This document shows positions 59,138 through 64,000 of a DNA stretch of 64,000 nt, one piece after another. This DNA comes from Antitrichia curtipendula (taxonomy: Eukaryota; Streptophyta; Bryopsida; Hypnales; Leucodontaceae). The stretch covers positions 11,594,001 to 11,658,000 of the forward strand of contig OX579637.1 of NCBI GenBank assembly GCA_951230915.1. The letters are read 5' to 3'. A program made the translations under genes and the position numbers. Under the pieces are notes generated by a model. It was given only the letters and a program-made list of their open reading frames with translations. It was not told where the DNA came from and searched no databases. Positions within the stretch are counted from its first letter, which is position 1; the number at the start of each line of letters is the position of its first letter.

Positions 59138-62100
59138 CTACTCACTAGGGTCAAAGTCGTCATTATTCGACACTTCATCAGCGTTGGGGTCTGTTTCTTC
59201 ATGCGACTCGTCCCTATTCTTGTTGTCGATCGAGCTCTTGTTCTCATCTTCTTCTCTTGGCACTAGTACATTTCGTACCTCTCGTTCTATCTCTGAATTC
59301 AAATTCTGCACTTCAGTATCTATACCGGCAACGCCCTCTGTTTGCACCAGTGGTTTTGTGCGCCTCAACACGTCCGTGGTTCCATTAGTGTTGGGTGCAC
59401 GGTGTCGCCCTCCTCCACTTGATTGACCGACATTTTGATTGGAACATTCCGCCCCTATGCTGAACCGTTGGACAACCTGGTTTTGACGTTTAGGATTTCT
59501 ATGGACCACCTCGTGAACCCTCCTAATACGCTTCCTTCCTCCACTGTTGTGTCTACGCGTGGCCAATGATGATGCCCCTGAGGCTAACGTTGATGAAGGT
59601 TGAGTGGGTTGCGAAGCTGAGGCATGGACTTCCTCATCAATGGTCTGTGGTGGACCTCGATGCACCGGCGGCCTTGGCAGATGGGTTGGAATAGACCTTG
59701 TGACCGTAGCCACGCTCTGACTTGCTCCTTGATTTAAGGGTGCATTACGATTCAAATTCAGAATAGCTTGTAGAGGCACATCTGAATCGTACTCCACCGT
59801 TTCTGTTATTCGGGTGGTACACGCATTCACTACTATAGGAATTGGGCACCCCTCATGTACAACCTCATCAATGTGTGCTGCCTCTTCTTCTCTTTGACTT
59901 TCCACAATAACTCGTGCAGCACTCCGGAGATTCATTGGTATGCTTGAAGACAAATGTGCTAGTACCGGAGATCCTGCAAGCTCTTCTGGTGCAAGCATTG
60001 GATTTTGTACGCCGTCATTGTTGTCATCAAAAGTTTTTTTCCGCGGTAGCGGTGAATATGTGGTTGGAGCTTCATCCCACGCAAAGACGCGGCTCCGTTC
60101 TGGTGTATGTAGGGGCTCCTCTTCACCAGAATTGTTCTCATCATTGCCATCCGTAAAAGTCTGGCCGTAACGTCGTCTTGGGGGGAGGTCAACAGCAGCA
60201 GGCATCATTCCAACCCAAGGATTTTTGTGCAAGCGCTCTTCTTCCTCCATACAATTATCGGCAACCCAAGCAGCTCTAGAAACCACGTCATCTTTGTCTC
60301 CCAAAGACAATGGCTCCTCATTCTCTCCTTTGATATCTCCATCCATTAGATACTTATTGTAGAAAAGGGCAGGATTGTGTCCACGTTTCTCACGTTTGAG
60401 CTTGCTGTTGGCGTAAATATACACCAATGCCTCCACCTTGGATGTGGCTAGGCAATTTTGCACTTTACTGTGTACAAACGAATACATGCTCCAATTCCTT
60501 TCACATGAAGATGCTCAGTATGTCAAAGATAGAATTCTCTTTGCAATTTTTGAGAGAGCATTACCATCCACATGGTTCCATGATTGATGGGGCAGTAGTG
60601 TACCTTGAGTGATATCAGGAGCCTCCATCAAAGGGTCAAATGGGCCTGTCTTTTCTTTGAATTCCACAAGCTCACTCATTGCCTCTACGGGTGACACTCC
60701 CAATGGCTCGCTGAGTCTTCGTATGACTCGATTCAAGGCAGATTTGGCTTCACTATTATTTTGAATGGTTGCTATATCAAGCAAATATGGATTCAATAGT
60801 GCACCTGCATAGTGCAAATCTGTTAGCATCAATTTCCAACGAGCGTCAAACTACTTCTCGTACTTGTCTGCAATCACAGGGTCTAGAAAAAAGGGCTCAT
60901 TCTTCAACGAGTATACGTACTCTTTCAAGCTCTACATCACCATCAAAGCTTTGGGCATTGCCGGGATCTTCCCATCGAACACTCGAAGAGCAAGGAGCAC
61001 AGGCTGTACCATGTGCAGAAAATTCTCACATTTCACCTAGAATGCTTCTGAAAGAATGTTTTGCCTTGCACACACGGCTCGTCGTTGAACTACGTATCCG
61101 TTCTTCCGCTGAAACAAACTCATTTCAAACGGCATATACGACATCTAAAATCACGTTATGCAACGGTTGCTTGCAGTCCACGTGACGATCTACCATGAGG
61201 AAGTTGCAAGCGAATTGCATTAAGGTAGGGAGTCTCAACACCTTGTTCGGTGAATATTTCAGAAACAAAGCCAAAGTGAGCTGATATTTTTTGATGAATG
61301 TGCAAATTTTCCTACAGACCTCTACCAATTCAATCACCTTCTTTTCCTTTTCCCAGTCTTCCAAAAGTAAGTCCAAAATGTGTGCTGCACACCCTTGTTT
61401 ATACATGTGAGGGTACATTTCTTGCAACCTTGTCATGGCCCCTGTCATTACTGCGGCATTGTCTGTACATAGTTGAACAATGTTTGCTGGTCCAACCTGG
61501 TCTATGTATTGTGCCATAATATCGGTTGTGTAGGCAATGTCCTTCCTCACCCTTGTGCTATCCACCGAGCCCAAAAAGACATCTCCGGCAGGACATACGA
61601 GCATTATATTCAACAAAGGACGAGTGTTGGTATCAGACCATCCATCTGAACAAATAGTCGCTCTATACTGGTCAATAGAGTTCGTCATCCACTCAGAGAC
61701 CATGTTTTCTACAGCTGCCTTTTTCACATCTATCATTTTCGTGCGCATTGCATTGTATGATGGCGGTTGATACACAAATCCAACTATAGCCGTTTCCTTC
61801 ACTTGTTTATAAACGCAGGATGTCGCACGACGTTAAATGCTATGTTGGCTTCATAGAAGAAGGAAGCCCACATCTTATCTAACTTCTGTCTGAGGGCCAA
61901 TTGTAATGCCTCATCCATATTTCTTTGACGGAAAATGGAAGGCAGATTCTTCCTTCTCTCTACTATTGCTGGAGTAGAATCTACTGAATCTGGATTAGGG
62001 GTCGATGGTTCATTTGTACGACTAGGGTCCTCGGACCCTTCCAAATCCACCTCCACTTCAGGCTCAACAAGGGGCACATCAACACCATCATCTGCATTGA

Positions 62101-62425
62101 GTGCAATCGGCACATCGTACATTTCTTCGTAGCTCATGAATTTTGGAACAACCCCCATATAGTTCCTAAATTTTTCCAATACGTTTGCAGGGATATGTTG
62201 ACAACAATCCTGTCAGCGTGTGGCCCCAAATCTAAAGTGAATCAATGCCCTCTTCCGTACAAATACTGTGCTCCACCCACAAAATCTGCATTTCTTTGGA
62301 TACAAGGAGGCATCACCTTCAATGGACATTATGAGCCAAGGGTCCCACTCCTTTGTAGCCCTACGTGTATCGTTAGCAGGCGTCGTCCTCCCACCACCTC
62401 GGCCAGCCATCTTGCGGATCCGCAA
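59138..62425 (-). pseudogene. hAT transposase (BED finger, DUF659, hAT dimerisation), multiple stops
   Basis: From MAGRGGG at 62425 a BED-type zinc finger (KKCRFCGWS) is cut by TGA at 62213; the same frame continues to 61799 with an acidic linker. A one-base shift near 61800 leads to a DUF659-type core (CSDGWSDTNTRPLLNIML, QLCTDNAAVMTG, KQGCAAHILDLLL), open to 61125. Stops follow near 61127, 61035, 60932 and 60852. The dimerisation region reads HQSWNHVDGNALSKIAKRIL, TGA at 60515, then SSCERNWSMYSF. A long acidic, low-complexity C-terminal tail stays open to 59138. At least six stops and one shift make it non-functional. In the family the protein binds element ends and catalyses cut-and-paste transposition in the nucleus. 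Confidence 0.85.
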
Positions 62426-62810
62426 TGGGTCGCACAGAAAAATTACTTTATCAAAAAAATCAAATCAATCAAAAGAAGTAATGACAAAGCCACCCGCCAA
62501 GAGTGGGCCTATGAACCTTTCAAAGCTAGGTTGTTGCCCTCTGAAGAACCAAAACGTCCGCAGGAAGCCTCTTTAGAAGATTCAAGACAAGAGTTTTATC
62601 ACCGGAGCAAGATGAGAGGCAATTGCTGCCCTTTAGGCTTTATAGTCCAAGAGGGGTTGTGGGTGAGGGCGACCTTGGGTACAGGGGCGACCATGGGTAC
62701 AGGCTCAGGGGGCGACTTCGGGTGCCTGCCAGGTGCCTGCACGTCCTTTTGTGGGGCGACCGCAAATCCAATAGAATGCGACCATGGTCCATGGGTAAGC
62801 ATGTGTGCAA

Positions 62811-63675
62811 ATTTTTTTTTTCTTTCTAGGGCCGCTTGTGGACGTTAGGTGTCCACTGGATGACTTCACCTATCAATGTAGGATGGAAAAAATGTTTTTT
62901 GATCTAATTCATTTTTGTGGAGGCCACTTTAGTATATTTGTGGTAAATAGTATTGCAACTTACTACATTATGGTGCTATTGACCTTTCTAGGGAAGAAGA
63001 TGCTTAATCCACAAATCACCCTTAAAATGAATTTTGGGCATTTCTTGTAGTTTTTTACTGCTGTGAATTTCATGAATTCAAATGGCATTTCTTGATCTTG
63101 CATCTACCTAATGCTTGGTACGCTTATTAGATACATTTTCTATTCCAATTGGATTACTTGAAAAAATGCTAATTTTTACTATTTTATAGCAATATGATGA
63201 ATAGTAATTAAAATCCAAAAAAGAAAGGCACATGCTCCACGTGTAACGGCAAAACAAAACATAACAGCATCACTTATGAGTTGGAAGATTACAATGTTTG
63301 ATCATAACTATGTTCAAATTTTAAACCAATTTGATATCTTCTAATTTTTTTTCCCGTGTTCTATTTGAAGAAGTAGCCTCTTCAAAGATGGTTAGTTTTA
63401 AATGGCATAACATGTTGAACTACAATCAATTTATGTATAATGAAATTGTAGTCCACAAATTTTGTAATTTAAATTCTGATGTGATTTTTCTCCAACCTCT
63501 AATGTATAAGAGCCCTATTTCCTAGAGCCTTATATCTGATAGCCCTCAACAATAGAAAATCAAGATTTGAAATGGACAAATTTGCATTAAATCCTAAATC
63601 TCAAATACATAATCCGCGGGTATATATACATGTTTACAAAGCATATAGTCCTACAACAATTGCAACTAATCAAAA
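62811..63675. other. AT-rich spacer, nothing recognised
   Basis: It holds only chance frames. The matching inverted end of the hAT element was looked for here and not found. Confidence 0.45.
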
Positions 63676-64000
63676 TCATGCAATATCCTTCTTGCCCTTC
63701 TCTTCTCTTTTCTTTTTCTCGGATTCCAACTCGACCATCACCTTGTTCTCTACCCTCTTCAGATATGCCATATTACGTTGCCCAAAGGTCTTAAAATAAC
63801 CTTGCCTCCAAGCTTTTCTCCACGATTTGGATAAATCAATGTGTTGGTTTAGCTGACGCATGCTTCGTTGCAAATTCTCTTCCAACGAGAGACAAGTAGC
63901 TAACTTCTTTTTCAAGTCGGCTACTTCCACTTGCGGTATCTCATATAGCTTATCTACATCTTGGACATTGAATTCGAAGACATGATCAAGAGGGGCCCGA
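63676..64000 (-). CDS. Partial ORF with coiled coil, open at the right edge
   Basis: The minus-strand frame ends at 63676 and is open to the window edge, so about 108 C-terminal residues are visible. It reads VFEFNVQDVDKLYEIPQVEV, then a helical segment (VADLKKKLATCLSLEENLQR), a middle part with WRKAWRQGYFKTFGQRNMAY, and a charged Glu/Lys tail. I do not recognise the family. The heptad-like first part and basic middle suggest a structural or DNA-associated protein, or a transposon ORF. Without the N-terminus no function can be given. Confidence 0.45.
   Translation of the reverse strand, partial: RAPLDHVFEFNVQDVDKLYEIPQVEVADLKKKLATCLSLEENLQRSMRQLNQHIDLSKSWRKAWRQGYFKTFGQRNMAYLKRVENKVMVELESEKKKREEKGKKDIA

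Larger units (their letters stand above)
58170..62810 (-). mobile_element. hAT-superfamily DNA transposon, decayed; limits approximate
   Basis: The left end is placed at CAGGGTTGTCTTGTCGGACG (58170), since hAT elements commonly start with CAGGG. The transposase relic runs leftward from 62425. Repeat blocks rich in GCGACC lie outside both ends of the coding region (58380-58640 and 62666-62780), as expected for subterminal binding sites. I could not find the matching right terminal repeat or an 8-bp target duplication, so the right limit is the end of the GCGACC block. Confidence 0.6.

Noticed and set aside
28856..64000. LTR retrotransposon or LINE coding sequence
   Set aside because: I looked for reverse transcriptase and integrase motifs in the non-satellite part and saw none, which is notable but not proof of absence.

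Overview
This is nuclear DNA of a eukaryote, most likely a land plant that still makes flagellated sperm (bryophyte, lycophyte, fern, cycad or Ginkgo). The evidence is AT-rich intergenic sequence, GT-AG introns, plant-type hAT and DUF7869 transposon relics, a centromere-like 177-bp satellite, and four exons of a recognisable CFAP58 gene. CFAP58 is a motile-cilium protein that flowering plants and most conifers are not expected to keep. The species cannot be named from the window.

Layout. (1) Positions 1-27055 are one uninterrupted head-to-tail satellite array of about 152 monomers of 176-178 bp, running off the left edge. Variant patterns show two subfamily halves (switch near 13.8 kb) and nested block duplications, including a recurrent 2835/2836-bp (16-monomer) offset. 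(2) The array ends inside a DUF7869-type transposase-like ORF (27056-29062), whose N-terminal part is missing and which has one TAG. (3) 29.1-39.7 kb is AT-rich: a SINE-like tRNA-derived segment, CFAP58 exons on the minus strand (30822-32944), microsatellites, and one copy of a 732-bp inverted-repeat element. (4) 39.77-42.36 kb holds a second, minus-strand, decayed DUF7869 copy that keeps the N-terminal half. (5) 42.4-56.4 kb carries about 29 copies of a 21-bp palindrome (arms TTATCYTYGA / TCRARGATAA) and a broken multi-exon plus-strand gene with a possible ParB-like segment. Two more copies of the 732-733-bp element are inserted here, one splitting an exon. (6) 58.17-62.8 kb is a decayed hAT transposon with GCGACC-rich repeat blocks on both sides of its coding region. 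(7) The right edge has a partial minus-strand coiled-coil ORF.

No gene is certainly intact. The CFAP58 exons are the best preserved host coding sequence; the rest is mobile-element or satellite DNA at different stages of decay. The most unusual feature is 39.8-56.4 kb. There a DUF7869 ORF (minus) and an unrecognised multi-exon gene (plus) diverge from a region holding many 21-bp palindromes, which also lie in the introns of the plus-strand gene. I infer this may be one large, little-described DNA transposon.
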